This document shows, in pieces, positions 40,250 through 49,771 of a stretch of 64,000 nucleotides of DNA. Position numbers and translations under genes: made by a program. The DNA is from Farysia itapuensis (lineage: Eukaryota > Basidiomycota > Ustilaginomycetes > Ustilaginales > Ustilaginaceae): assembly GCA_023212645.1 (NCBI GenBank), contig JALBYC010000001.1, positions 248,001 to 312,000 of the forward strand, written 5' to 3'. The notes under the pieces are model-generated. The model had not been told where the DNA came from, searched no databases, and saw only the letters and a program-made list of their open reading frames with translations. Each line of letters begins with the position of its first letter. The first letter of the stretch is position 1.

Positions 40250-43153
40250 CTAGACTTTTGTGTTGGCCAAAATATCCTGATATGGCTGTACCAGAGACGT
40301 CAAGATTCGCGGTTTGGCCAGGATCTGCAAAACCTGTGCACACAGTTGTCGCTTGTCGTGACCCAACACAGTCGATTTCCAAGATTGCTCTTCGTCTGGC
40401 TTGTAGTATATGGGCCCGATGAGCGATCTGATGAGGTCTTCGGCCTGATTCTTGATGCCTTCTTCACCCAGGCGCTTGGCATAGCTGAACAAGTGGTTCT
40501 TGTATTCGAGCGGACTGTCGAGCAACGTAGCGGCCAGCATCCGTGCTTCAAGGTGCCGCAGAGTAACGCCAATGCTGAAGTCAGACTTTTTGTCTTGCGG
40601 CACGCTCATCTCTACAGCCGGAGAGCTATCTTCGTCCGAGTCATCTTGTCCGCCCAGGGTGTGATGGTCATCGCCGTGCACTCGTCGAACCCTGAGCGCA
40701 TTGATCTCGGCTTCAATCGCACGCACAGGGTCGCGATTCGCGCTTTCGGGACCGCGACTCCGTGTCCGGCCGTCCCAGGCACCCGAGTGCTCCGCCCACC
40801 ATCCATCGCTGATGCAGACCCAGCCGAGTTTCTTATCGTCAAAGGTATACGCCTTTTCCGAATGTAAAATCACTACAGGCGCTCCGTTGCTGTAGACCGT
40901 TGCGCTGACCAGGTTCTCAGGATCGCCCAGCAGATTGAGTACCGAGACAGGGCGATGGAGTTCCGTGTCGGTCTTGATGTTCCATCTGTACATGAGGCCC
41001 GAGACGGTGATGGCCATCAGTATCGCTCCGTTGCTCTCTAGCTTGTAGCAGACCGAGTCTAGCAATAAATTTCCTAGCCGGCGCCCACGAGCAGTGTACA
41101 GAATGATGGTCGAGTCTTCTAGGGCGACCGCCGAGAAGAATACGGACGTGGTTGCACCGACTGCTGCGATAGGGCTGAAATCGAGCCAGTCTACTCGATC
41201 CTTGTCCGAAGGATCAAGACGGGTAATCTCGCTAGGTCGTGAGCCGTCAAAGTTGCGAATTTCGATGCAGGACCCATCCTGATTTCGTCGATACACACTT
41301 AAAATTTCTGGCACTGCAAGATGACATCCACGACGCACGCCATCTTCCAAAATGCCGGTCGAGCTCGGTATGGCTGCGCGAAGTTGTCTTCTAGACTCTG
41401 CGGGCTCCCGTGCTGTGTCGCCCCCAAGCGTTCTGCCAATGTCTGCTCTCGTCTTGCCCTTTTGCAACTTGCTTAGCGGTTCGATGTCTTCGGACTTGCC
41501 AGCTTGATCAGGTTTTCGCTTGTGCATAAATCGTTGTTGAAACTCGGTCCAGAATTGCATCATGTCTTCAGGACGAGCACCTTCTGGCATGATGCCAAAG
41601 GGCAAGCCCACTGGTATATACGGCGTCATTCCAACATGAGACCCAGCAAACGCATTTATACTCGCGTGGCCTGGAAAGCCGTTAGATGCGATCCCATTAC
41701 TCGAAGGACCAGCAACGTGACTGTACATGTCTGAAGATACTGGGAGCGGATTCGAGTCCTGGATTGGAGTCATGTCGTCGTCGAGAAGAGTGGGCCGGAT
41801 GCGTCGCTTGCCATCTTTGTTGACAGTAATGGATTGTTGGAGACGCGCCGTGCTTTGCGAGGCAGATCTTTGACCAGCTGATGCGCCGGCGACTGGAACA
41901 GGCATGGGTGCAGCAGAAGCCCTGGACGCCTGCACTTGGCCGGGTTTACGCGGCTGCAGCATGTTGGGCCTGTCGACAGTACCCACCATATGTTGCGGAC
42001 GTGTGCTCAGTGGTCCTGAGCGCACCTTTTGGTAGCCATGTTTGGCACGAGATTGGGCGAGGCGGTCTGCGCTCAGTGCGTTGGAGATAATTTGCGGAGT
42101 AAGACTGAAAACGGCTACAGTGCCGTCTGAGGAACAGGCATAGAGTGTATAGCCGTCGACTGACCAAGAAAGGTCCATAACTTGGCGTTCAAAGACGTCT
42201 CGCGCAACGAGTACTGGCTGTTCCATGCCTGTGACCCAGATTGACACGGATTGATCGAGCGAGCCGAGCGCTACAACACATGAATGAGTACCTCCGTCAA
42301 AGCCGGCAAAAATTTTTGGGCTGAAAGCGGTGACAACGACGGCATTCTCGTGACCAACAAAGTAGATGTCGCTGCTCCATTCGTAGCGCTTGGCGACACT
42401 GGCAACAAAGACGGGACCGCTCATGGCGTTTGCACAGAGCAGCAACGTGCCATCAGGTGACCAACTTGGTCGACGAAAAAAGGCAGTCGATGGACTGCTA
42501 GTAAACGGAGCTGTTATAGAATGTTCGAGACCCCAGTCTTGGGTTCTCCATACCTTGACACTCTTGTCATCCGAGGCAGTTGCCAGATATTGACCCAGAG
42601 GGTCGAAGCAAACACCTTTCACAAAACCCTGGTGTCCGTCGATGGTGCGGAGCCTTTCAAAGGTGCTTCCTGACCAGATGAATACTTTGGAATCTAGACC
42701 GACTGTTGCCACATACTCGTCGTCAGCTGCCCAAGCGAGATCGACGACGTCGGAGTCGTGCCCCGCCAGACGGCGAAAGGGACGCCAACTCTCTACGTTG
42801 ACCTCACTCGACCCGAAACTTGCTCCACCCATTCCACTCGGATCGAGATCCCAAACGAGAGCGACAGTGTCGTCGGAGCCGGATGCCAGAAAGCGTCCTG
42901 AATTGGCCCATCGTACCACCAGCACGCTACCTGTATGGCGCGACAAGGTGGAGAGCAGCTTTGGCACATGTGAATCAGCTTCAGAGGCCTCGGACAGTAT
43001 CGCCGCTGTGGACCAAATGCGGATCTTTGTGTCGAGACCTGCCGTAGCTACGCGACTGGCATCGGGATGAACGGCAACACTGAAGATGGTGGAACGTTTT
43101 GCCTTCTTGTCGTCGCTGTAGTGCGCCACCCATTCGGGCAAGAGAAGCGACAT
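40250..43153 (-). CDS. HIR1: Histone chaperone Hir1/HIRA
   Basis: Hir1 is a subunit of the HIR complex that deposits H3-H4 independently of replication and represses histone genes with Asf1. The 967-residue product begins with a seven-blade WD40 propeller at about residues 12-385, with units such as SVAVHPDASRVATAGLDTKI and GHDSDVVDLAWAADDEYVAT. The Asf1-binding B domain is recognisable near residues 440-455 (ITVNKDGKRRIRPTLLDDD). The C-terminal HIRA domain spans about 600-960, with a second beta-rich block (VDWLDFSPIAAVGATTSV). ATG 43153 is followed at once by MSLLLPEWVAHYSDDKKA. It is intronless. The shared 531 bp promoter serves the choline kinase gene on the other strand. Confidence 0.95.
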   Translation of the reverse strand: MSLLLPEWVAHYSDDKKAKRSTIFSVAVHPDASRVATAGLDTKIRIWSTAAILSEASEADSHVPKLLSTLSRHTGSVLVVRWANSGRFLASGSDDTVALVWDLDPSGMGGASFGSSEVNVESWRPFRRLAGHDSDVVDLAWAADDEYVATVGLDSKVFIWSGSTFERLRTIDGHQGFVKGVCFDPLGQYLATASDDKSVKVWRTQDWGLEHSITAPFTSSPSTAFFRRPSWSPDGTLLLCANAMSGPVFVASVAKRYEWSSDIYFVGHENAVVVTAFSPKIFAGFDGGTHSCVVALGSLDQSVSIWVTGMEQPVLVARDVFERQVMDLSWSVDGYTLYACSSDGTVAVFSLTPQIISNALSADRLAQSRAKHGYQKVRSGPLSTRPQHMVGTVDRPNMLQPRKPGQVQASRASAAPMPVPVAGASAGQRSASQSTARLQQSITVNKDGKRRIRPTLLDDDMTPIQDSNPLPVSSDMYSHVAGPSSNGIASNGFPGHASINAFAGSHVGMTPYIPVGLPFGIMPEGARPEDMMQFWTEFQQRFMHKRKPDQAGKSEDIEPLSKLQKGKTRADIGRTLGGDTAREPAESRRQLRAAIPSSTGILEDGVRRGCHLAVPEILSVYRRNQDGSCIEIRNFDGSRPSEITRLDPSDKDRVDWLDFSPIAAVGATTSVFFSAVALEDSTIILYTARGRRLGNLLLDSVCYKLESNGAILMAITVSGLMYRWNIKTDTELHRPVSVLNLLGDPENLVSATVYSNGAPVVILHSEKAYTFDDKKLGWVCISDGWWAEHSGAWDGRTRSRGPESANRDPVRAIEAEINALRVRRVHGDDHHTLGGQDDSDEDSSPAVEMSVPQDKKSDFSIGVTLRHLEARMLAATLLDSPLEYKNHLFSYAKRLGEEGIKNQAEDLIRSLIGPIYYKPDEEQSWKSTVLGHDKRQLCAQVLQILAKPRILTSLVQPYQDILANTKV

Positions 43154-43684
43154 GGCCTAGTCGCAGTCCCGCCTTGGCATGTGATGTGATGGAAGCTACC
43201 AGAGCATAGCCGAGCTAAAATGACAGTAAAGCACCGACTCTCGACCGTAGATTTAGCCAGTCACTGGTGCCGCGCACCCTTCTTGACCGTGTTCGGGGCA
43301 AGCGCCAAAAACAACGAGCTGACGAGCACCATCCGAATCTGACAAGTCATGCCGATCGATTTGCGATTTGAAGCGCGAAGCGCTGCACGTAGGGAAAGAC
43401 TGTGCGAGAAAACAAGGTTTCCGGCTGAAAGCGCTTCCATTCACATTCCAGACGCATCTCGATTCCCCATCAAGAGCATTCACATTGTCAGGACATCCAG
43501 CTGAGAATCTTGCTTGCCCGTCAAGCCCGCTGCTGCTCTTGTCTCCTGTCCGAAAGAGATGCTTTACGTCCCTTAAAGCTGTCTCCCTACGGTGTCAAGT
43601 TTTAGCCATCGGTCTGCCTCCGTTGTCATCGTGGGAAAAGCTGCACAGTGTCCTTTCGGCTGCCTGCCGAAACGCTACTGACGA
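43154..43684. promoter_or_regulatory. Divergent promoter, HIR1 / choline kinase
   Basis: These 531 bp separate two divergent start codons. Short open frames are present but lack any recognisable pattern. I see no clear TATA box. Confidence 0.5.
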
Positions 43685-46600
43685 ATGACTCACCACAGCC
43701 AGCAGGACAAGTCTGGTACGGCTCTTCCCGTGCCAGATGACCTGCAGCTGGATGCCGTCGGCGCGTCACCATCGCCGTCACCAGCTTTGTCGGCGTATTC
43801 CTACACATCCACTTCCAGCACCGACAATCTCTCCGACCTAGACCAAGACATTGGCAGTCTGTCGCTCGAATGTATCGAAGAGCCCCAGTACCCTTTGACA
43901 AATCTGGATGGAAACACAGCTGTAGCGCCAACGCCGCTCAAGCACCATCTTCGCTCATTGCACATTGATCCAAGCCAACGACACGACGCCAGTGGTGCTG
44001 CTACCCCTACCAATTCGCGCTCATTCACTGCGCTTGATCATCTCGATCGTCTGGCATCGCGATCGTCGCTTTCCTCAGAAATCCGAAATGCTGAGCTCCC
44101 CTCGATCGACCGTTTCTTGTCGCCCAACACTGCTGACACTAAACATGTCGAGATAGAAGAAATCGGCGCCGACTCAGAGGCTGATGTAGCTGCCTTCGAC
44201 TTGCAAGACGTCGATGAAAACGACATGCATGCAGAGGGTGTACCCGCTGCTCGAGGTTGGCGACTCGACGCTCGAAAGGCTGACACGCCCGCCTTTCGAG
44301 CAACCGTACTACAATTGTTCTCGGAGCAACTCAAATTGCTCGGTTGGTCTCAGGGCACGGTTCAGTCCTCGCTCTGGCCATTGAATCCGGAAAACCTCAG
44401 ATTCAAGCGCATTAGCGGAGCATTCACCAACGCTGTTTTCTTTGCCAGCTATCAGCTCGATGATCAAGCTTCGCCTGACAGTCTTGCACCGCCCACAGTT
44501 CTGCTTCGGGTATACGGGGCCAGTTCGGAAGTACTGTTATCGCGAAGGGCAGAATTGCTGATCCTTCATACCCTCTCGAGTCTTTACGAAATCGGTCCTC
44601 ACATTCTCGGCACTTTCGCCAATGGCAGGGTCGAAGAATTCTACGAATGCGATCCGATCGAGAAAGACGGCATGCGCGACTTTGGCAATCGCGAAGCCTT
44701 TCTGGTTCCTGATGGAAGCCTTGTTGTTCGAGGTCGCGAAGGAGTAGCACATTGGGTCGCTCGCCGTATGAATGAGCTGCATTCAGTCCCCCTTGAAGTT
44801 ATGAAGACGGTACTCGAGCAGGGCAATCTTAACGGCCCTAGTCAGAAGGGTTTCGGCCGCGGCATCGAAAACCACATCATGGCAAGCTCACACCGTCCCA
44901 GGCGCAAGATGCGTCCACGACCCACACCCTCCGTAAGCGAAAGGGAGTCGCCTTCGCCGTATATATACGGTCTTGACAGAAGTGTGCGGGCCTCTCCGGC
45001 CCCCATGGGTCCAGAAGAAGTCACAAATGCCACAAGTCCGATAGCATTCAACGGTCATCACCCGTACTTGCACCGCAATAGTTCGGCTGCCTCACTCGAT
45101 TCTTTGGCTACAAGCTACAACTCACAGTCTGGTTTCAGTCCTTCCCTGTCCGGCAGTTTTGGCAGTCCTGACCTGTCGGGCAGCTCAGGCACGGACACGC
45201 CCAACTCTTACTTCCCGCCTCAGAACAATGGCCCAATGAGTCCACTGGCGCTCAATCCTATCGGAAAGACGACACTGAGACACAGCTCGCGAGGCCCGTA
45301 CCCTGGTGTTTGGCGTAGACTGAAGCGTTGGTCACGCGAAGCTGCCAAAGTGGTAGAGTTGGTCGAAGCTTTCGCACGCAGTGAGAGCGGCGCCAAAGCG
45401 GTGGCCATGTGCTTCTCCGGACACCCATCGATTCGTCAAGAAATGCAAGCTGGCGAAGGTGCTTTGAGCACTGCCAGCATTGGCTTCACCCCGGGAAATT
45501 TGCGCAACACCTTACGCGCCATTCGTGCTATTGATCTCGTCTCCATGTACCGCGAGGTTGACGAATTCAAACAATTCGTGCGTCGATGGGAGCGAAGGGA
45601 AGGTCCATCCCGACGTGTATTCTCGCACAATGACGCTCAGTATGGCAACCTTTTGTCCATCAAACACTTTCCGCCGGGTACAGCGGGCGAGCCACCCAAG
45701 CACCCCAGTCGGGGTCTCACCGGCGATGTGCCATCCTTCCCTGCGGGTATGCCTCGCCAAGCATCCCTGGACTCAAGGCGGCAGAGTTTCGCCTCCATGA
45801 CTGGTAATAGTCCAGCTCCTCTGTCATCGCGATCCAATTCGCACAGTAGGACGACCGCCAAAAAAGCCCCGCCTCCCCACCACCGCATTGTTGTCATTGA
45901 CTTCGAGTACGCCAGTCCCAATCCGCGTGGTTACGACATTGCTAATCACTTCCAAGAATGGCGTGCGAATTATGATCACCCGTCTCTGTCCTGGTCGCTA
46001 ACGCATCACGGAAGTTATCCTGACGAGCATCAGAGGCGCAAATGGCTCCGAGCATACGTGGAACAAGGCCGACTGATGAGGATGGGCGGGAAGGTGTCCA
46101 AAGCCAGCACGACAGTACCTCCTCTGGAGACCCCCACCGAGATTTCCCTGCCTCCCCCGGTAGAACCTCTACAAAATCCTCCATTGGGGTCCGAAATTCG
46201 GGGTCCTATCACAGCCGAAAGAACTAGTACATCTGTGACACCGTCGACTGGAGCCGCACAGGTGGCAGCCTTGGAAAAGTCGTTGGCGGGACGATCGAGA
46301 CCTGCAGTTTCGCAAAACAGTTCGAACGGCTCGATGCTTCGCAACTCGAACCCCAACTCGTCTGGCCTGGGTGAGGCAAATACTGCTCGGAACCTAGGTC
46401 GCAAGAACAGCAACGTTTCGATCTCATCATCCTCATGGCAGGCTTCGGCAGGCTTGCTGCGTGGCTCCGGGTCTTCCCATCCCGGCACTCCTGCAACACC
46501 GGCTATGGATGCAAGTGCATCTCCCAAAATGCCGGCTTTAATCAACCTGGACGCACAGATCGAAAAAGAGACTGATCGTCTGGATCGAGAGGTGCAGATA

Positions 46601-46858
46601 TGGAGTCCAGCAACACATGCTGTCTGGGGTCTCTGGGGAATCGTATTTGCCAAAGAGGATGTCGAGACAGTTCTCAACAGGGCCAAGGCAGAGGTCGAAG
46701 GCGAGACTGTATCAGAGTCGGCGCTGGGAGAAGCTCCAGCTGACGTAATCTCAACCTGCTCTCAGAGCTTTGACAACTTGCGATACGCCCTAGGTCGAAT
46801 CGAGCTCTTTCGACAAGAATTTCGCAAGCTGGTCGCCATTGGTATCGAAAATCTGTAA
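43685..46858 (+). CDS. Choline/ethanolamine kinase, extended form
   Basis: This enzyme phosphorylates choline or ethanolamine in the Kennedy pathway. The kinase core is split by long low-complexity insertions. The N-lobe lies near residues 205-320 (LRFKRISGAFTNAVFFA, PTVLLRVYGASSEVLLSR). WVARRMNELHSVPLEVM follows, then an insert of about 180 residues rich in Ser, Pro and Asn. After that come GVWRRLKRWSREAAKVVE, the catalytic Brenner motif HNDAQYGNLL (His 648), another insert of about 70 residues, and DFEYASPNPRGYDIANHF (Asp 739). The final Trp-rich helix (WSPATHAVWGLWGIVFAK) closes the fold. At 1057 residues it is about twice the usual length. There is no intron. Preference between choline and ethanolamine cannot be read. 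Confidence 0.93.
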   Translation: MTHHSQQDKSGTALPVPDDLQLDAVGASPSPSPALSAYSYTSTSSTDNLSDLDQDIGSLSLECIEEPQYPLTNLDGNTAVAPTPLKHHLRSLHIDPSQRHDASGAATPTNSRSFTALDHLDRLASRSSLSSEIRNAELPSIDRFLSPNTADTKHVEIEEIGADSEADVAAFDLQDVDENDMHAEGVPAARGWRLDARKADTPAFRATVLQLFSEQLKLLGWSQGTVQSSLWPLNPENLRFKRISGAFTNAVFFASYQLDDQASPDSLAPPTVLLRVYGASSEVLLSRRAELLILHTLSSLYEIGPHILGTFANGRVEEFYECDPIEKDGMRDFGNREAFLVPDGSLVVRGREGVAHWVARRMNELHSVPLEVMKTVLEQGNLNGPSQKGFGRGIENHIMASSHRPRRKMRPRPTPSVSERESPSPYIYGLDRSVRASPAPMGPEEVTNATSPIAFNGHHPYLHRNSSAASLDSLATSYNSQSGFSPSLSGSFGSPDLSGSSGTDTPNSYFPPQNNGPMSPLALNPIGKTTLRHSSRGPYPGVWRRLKRWSREAAKVVELVEAFARSESGAKAVAMCFSGHPSIRQEMQAGEGALSTASIGFTPGNLRNTLRAIRAIDLVSMYREVDEFKQFVRRWERREGPSRRVFSHNDAQYGNLLSIKHFPPGTAGEPPKHPSRGLTGDVPSFPAGMPRQASLDSRRQSFASMTGNSPAPLSSRSNSHSRTTAKKAPPPHHRIVVIDFEYASPNPRGYDIANHFQEWRANYDHPSLSWSLTHHGSYPDEHQRRKWLRAYVEQGRLMRMGGKVSKASTTVPPLETPTEISLPPPVEPLQNPPLGSEIRGPITAERTSTSVTPSTGAAQVAALEKSLAGRSRPAVSQNSSNGSMLRNSNPNSSGLGEANTARNLGRKNSNVSISSSSWQASAGLLRGSGSSHPGTPATPAMDASASPKMPALINLDAQIEKETDRLDREVQIWSPATHAVWGLWGIVFAKEDVETVLNRAKAEVEGETVSESALGEAPADVISTCSQSFDNLRYALGRIELFRQEFRKLVAIGIENL

Positions 46859-47304
46859 ACACAACATCTCATCTCACCATCATCATCAACCACATCATTT
46901 CATAGTTTCTCTCAATCGGCATGCGTCAATCACATCAATGGAAGTCATTAATGTTCGGCGAGGATGTGTGCGAAGTCTTGATCACTTTCAATGTCACATC
47001 CTTGGCGAGCATCGAGCACGGTCAGACAAGCGCGAAGGATTCGGGCTCACAATTCCGGGAGTACGCTCAAGGCCTGATGTGATGGTATCAATTCGGAGCC
47101 AAGGTGACATTACTAACCTGAGTGCCCGTGTGCGGAGAAGACCTATATATACGCGGAACATGTACGAAAGGTGACCTATGTGACAATACGTGATAGAGCG
47201 AGTAAATGGGACCAGCGAGCGAGCTTTGCGTGCGTTTTGAAGGAAACTGAGGTATCAAAAATAGGGAAGAGCGAGCGTGGGTTTTCCCCGATAGATTTAC
47301 AAAT
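46859..47304. other. Convergent intergenic spacer
   Basis: These 446 bp lie between the stops of the choline kinase and the Ser/Thr-rich secreted protein. A TATATATA-like run occurs near 47148-47156 but no gene-like frame follows it on either strand. Confidence 0.6.
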
Positions 47305-48846
47305 TTAGGTATAGGCGAAAGGGTATCCGCTGCTTATACTAATCTGACTGCCGTCAAAGCAACCTGTGATATGGTTCATCCAACCTGCCGCATCAGGATT
47401 GGCATATGTGCCGGTCGGAACACCTTTGAGGGTTGTGAAAACGTTCATGTTCAAGTCTACGGAAGACCAGGTGTTTGCATCGCCAAAGTATGCCTTGAAC
47501 TGACCGGCGGGCCCACGCAGTATGACTTCGCGACCGCACCAGTCACGAATCATTTCTCTCCACAGTGGTTCGTTGGAGTAATATGTGACGGAGACGTTTG
47601 AGCCATAAGCTTTTGATAGGTCGGCTAGAGGCAGAGCAATAATGGGAGAGGTTTGGTCAAAGTAGACACCGCACCAAGTTTTATTTAATTCGCCCTTCCA
47701 GTTTGGCTGAAAGGCGGTAGCCGTGAGGTCAAAGCAATTTCCATAAGGACTGCAGGGAGGAGCCGTACCACCCGTCGCAGGGCAAGAGACTGTGGCGGTA
47801 GTCAAAGCGGCTGAAGTGGTGGTAGTCGACGAAGTGACATTCGTTGACGACGTGGAAGTCTGCGAAGTAGTCATGCTCGCAGAAGCAGCGGACGTTGTCT
47901 GAGAAGCAGAGGACATTGTCTGAGAAGCAGAGGACGTTGTCTGAGAAGCAGACGTACCCATGTCTGTCGACGAGGACGCAGTTTGAGAGATGGACGATCC
48001 AACATCTGTCGACGACGATGTTGATTGAGAAGTGGTCGGACCGGCATCTGTAGAAGATGACGCAGCTAGAGAGGTAGAAGAAGCGGCGTCTGCTGACGAG
48101 GATGTTGATAGTGAGGTGGAAGTAGTGGAGCTCATAGGCGATGACGTGGCTTGAGCAGCACTTACAGCAGCATCTGCAGAAGCAGAGGTGCTTTGAGAAG
48201 TGGTAGAAGCGGTGCTGGTTGACGATGAAGTGTACTGGGAAGTAGTAGAAGCGACGCTTGCCGACGTGTTCTGGGAAGTAGTAGAAGCGACGCTTGCCGA
48301 CGTGTTCTGGGAGGTAGTGGACGCGACGCTAGCAGAAAAGGTTTGAGCAGTAGTGGAAGCAACACTGCTTGACGATGACATGGTCGAAGAGGTGCTTGAG
48401 GTGGTTGAGGTTGTGGTGCTCGTCGTGGAACTTGTGGATCTCGCCGAGGTAGTAGTTGTGGAGGAGGTGACTTTAGCTGGTGTGCTAGTCGTTGAACTGG
48501 TAGATATGGACGAGGTAGTGGTTGTAGAGGTCGTGCGTTTGGAAGAAGTAGAAGTTGTTGAAGTCGTGGTCCGGGCCGTAGTTTTGGTGGTGGAAGTAGA
48601 CGTAGTCGTCTTGCGCGTGGTCGTAGTGGTCTTGCGCGTGGATGTGGGTCGCCTAGAGGTAGGGATCGCTCTGTTGACGTGCTGCTTCACTTTTTCGTTG
48701 CCTCGCTTGCCGAACTCAGCGGCTGTAAGCTGGATTTGGGGGTCAATGTAAGGGTTTCCTACCGCCATAGCACCAGCTTGACATTTTGACACGTCAGAGC
48801 TGCTAAGAAGCGCCGTTGCAAGAAGGATCAGAAAGGAAAACCGCAT
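47305..48846 (-). CDS. Secreted Ser/Thr-rich protein with small C-terminal Cys domain
   Basis: This protein of 513 residues starts at ATG 48846 with a signal peptide (MRFSFLILLATALLSSS). Residues from about 85 to 345 are almost only Ser, Thr and Ala, an expected site of dense O-mannosylation that forms a rigid stalk. They contain tandem repeats of 12 residues (SASVASTTSQNT) and 7 residues (SASQTMS). The C-terminal 160 residues form a compact domain with six Cys (CPATGG, CSPYGNCFDL, WCGVYF, WCGREV, GCFDG) and a hydrophobic end. Its pattern is reminiscent of extracellular expansin-like/barwin barrels, but that is only a guess. I see no GPI signal. A TATA-like motif is 47 bp upstream. Confidence 0.85.
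   Translation of the reverse strand: MRFSFLILLATALLSSSDVSKCQAGAMAVGNPYIDPQIQLTAAEFGKRGNEKVKQHVNRAIPTSRRPTSTRKTTTTTRKTTTSTSTTKTTARTTTSTTSTSSKRTTSTTTTSSISTSSTTSTPAKVTSSTTTTSARSTSSTTSTTTSTTSSTSSTMSSSSSVASTTAQTFSASVASTTSQNTSASVASTTSQNTSASVASTTSQYTSSSTSTASTTSQSTSASADAAVSAAQATSSPMSSTTSTSLSTSSSADAASSTSLAASSSTDAGPTTSQSTSSSTDVGSSISQTASSSTDMGTSASQTTSSASQTMSSASQTTSAASASMTTSQTSTSSTNVTSSTTTTSAALTTATVSCPATGGTAPPCSPYGNCFDLTATAFQPNWKGELNKTWCGVYFDQTSPIIALPLADLSKAYGSNVSVTYYSNEPLWREMIRDWCGREVILRGPAGQFKAYFGDANTWSSVDLNMNVFTTLKGVPTGTYANPDAAGWMNHITGCFDGSQISISSGYPFAYT
47891..47952 (-). repeat. Three tandem 21-bp units in Ser/Thr-rich gene
   Basis: Three near-identical 21-bp units follow one another (starting near 47891, 47912 and 47933), differing at single bases. 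Each codes seven residues of the Ser/Ala/Gln/Thr-rich stalk. Confidence 0.85.
48239..48310 (-). repeat. Exact tandem pair of 36-bp units in Ser/Thr-rich gene
   Basis: Two identical 36-bp units lie at 48239-48274 and 48275-48310, with diverged copies on both sides. Each codes 12 residues of the stalk. Exact identity at third positions points to recent duplication or conversion. Confidence 0.9.
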
Positions 48847-49771
48847 GATGAGCGAAAGTGGGTAAAGACACAGATCGAGGAAAGTGAGCGCGATATAAGT
48901 ACACCGGGAGAAGCGCGCATCTGAGCGGCTAGCAGACGACAAAGGAGGGTACATGACAAGTGCGGCCTGACCCATTGTCCTAGGGTTGCACTAGTTTCAC
49001 ACCGTCGGTCAGGTTTGCCACGTGGTTCTTCTGCTTCTCGGGAGCATATTTGCTAGAAACGAGAATCTCACTTCGGACCGATTCTCTAGAATGCAGTTCG
49101 GGGAGAAAATTAAAAATAAATTCAATTGCCACGTGGATCTGTGCGATCCAGGTAGCATGAATGGCTTGCCATCCAGGCCATCCTTAATTCTAAAGTTTGA
49201 AATGTAGTCCCGTGCCTTAAGCCCCTTGAAGTGCTGGCAATTGAACTTTGTGGCTGAATATGCTAGTGTCTAGATCCTCTTGCCCGTGTCCCCGTGATGG
49301 CTTGTCAACGTCAGGCACCTGTCCAACCCTGGATGTCGAGCGCAGCGCTTTTCAAACGACATTTTTCATGCTTTTCGCCTCCCGCTGTCAGGCGTCTGCC
49401 CTTCGTTGCCATCATCCGAAGTCACATTTGTCCGCGTTCACGACAGCATTGTGATTCTATCAAAATTGTTCAAGATCACGTAGATCACGTAATCAGGAAG
49501 ATAAAATCTGTTAGAGCATGTGCTATCGATGCGCGACAGGCGACAGGCCACAGGCGACAGCGCGACAGCGCGAAAGCTCGAAAGCGCAAAGCGCGAAAGC
49601 ACGAATCACAAGATGTGAGTGCACGATTGTGATTCACGAAGTTCGGAAATCGGATGTCATCTGGCCCCGGAAGTTGTACGTTCACGTATTCACAGAGCCT
49701 CTCGAAATGTCCGTCATTCCTGTCGCCAGCTCGACCTGCTGGAGTCAGCACCCATTCACAGAGCAGCCAAC
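48847..49771. promoter_or_regulatory. Divergent promoter, Ser/Thr-rich protein / CDK7
   Basis: This 925 bp region separates two divergent genes. A TATA-like motif on the minus strand lies at 48893-48898. A degenerate short repeat based on GCGACAG and GCGAAAG spans about 49530-49605, followed by CGTGATTCAC-like words to 49650. An upstream ATG at 49707 opens a 31-codon frame that overlaps the CDK7 start out of frame. No gene is evident. Confidence 0.5.
49530..49645. repeat. Degenerate GCGACAG/GCGAAAG short repeat with CGTGATTCAC words
   Basis: A run of 7- to 10-bp imperfect units, first of the GCGACAGG type and then GCGAAAGC type, passes into CACGAATCAC and CACGATTGTGATTCACG. It lies in the CDK7 promoter. 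Similar ATTCGTGATT words recur near 54785-54900. Confidence 0.6.

Noticed and set aside
49619..49771. N-terminal extension of CDK7
   Set aside because: The frame is open upstream of 49772 but only from GTG, and CDK7 proteins begin shortly before the glycine loop.
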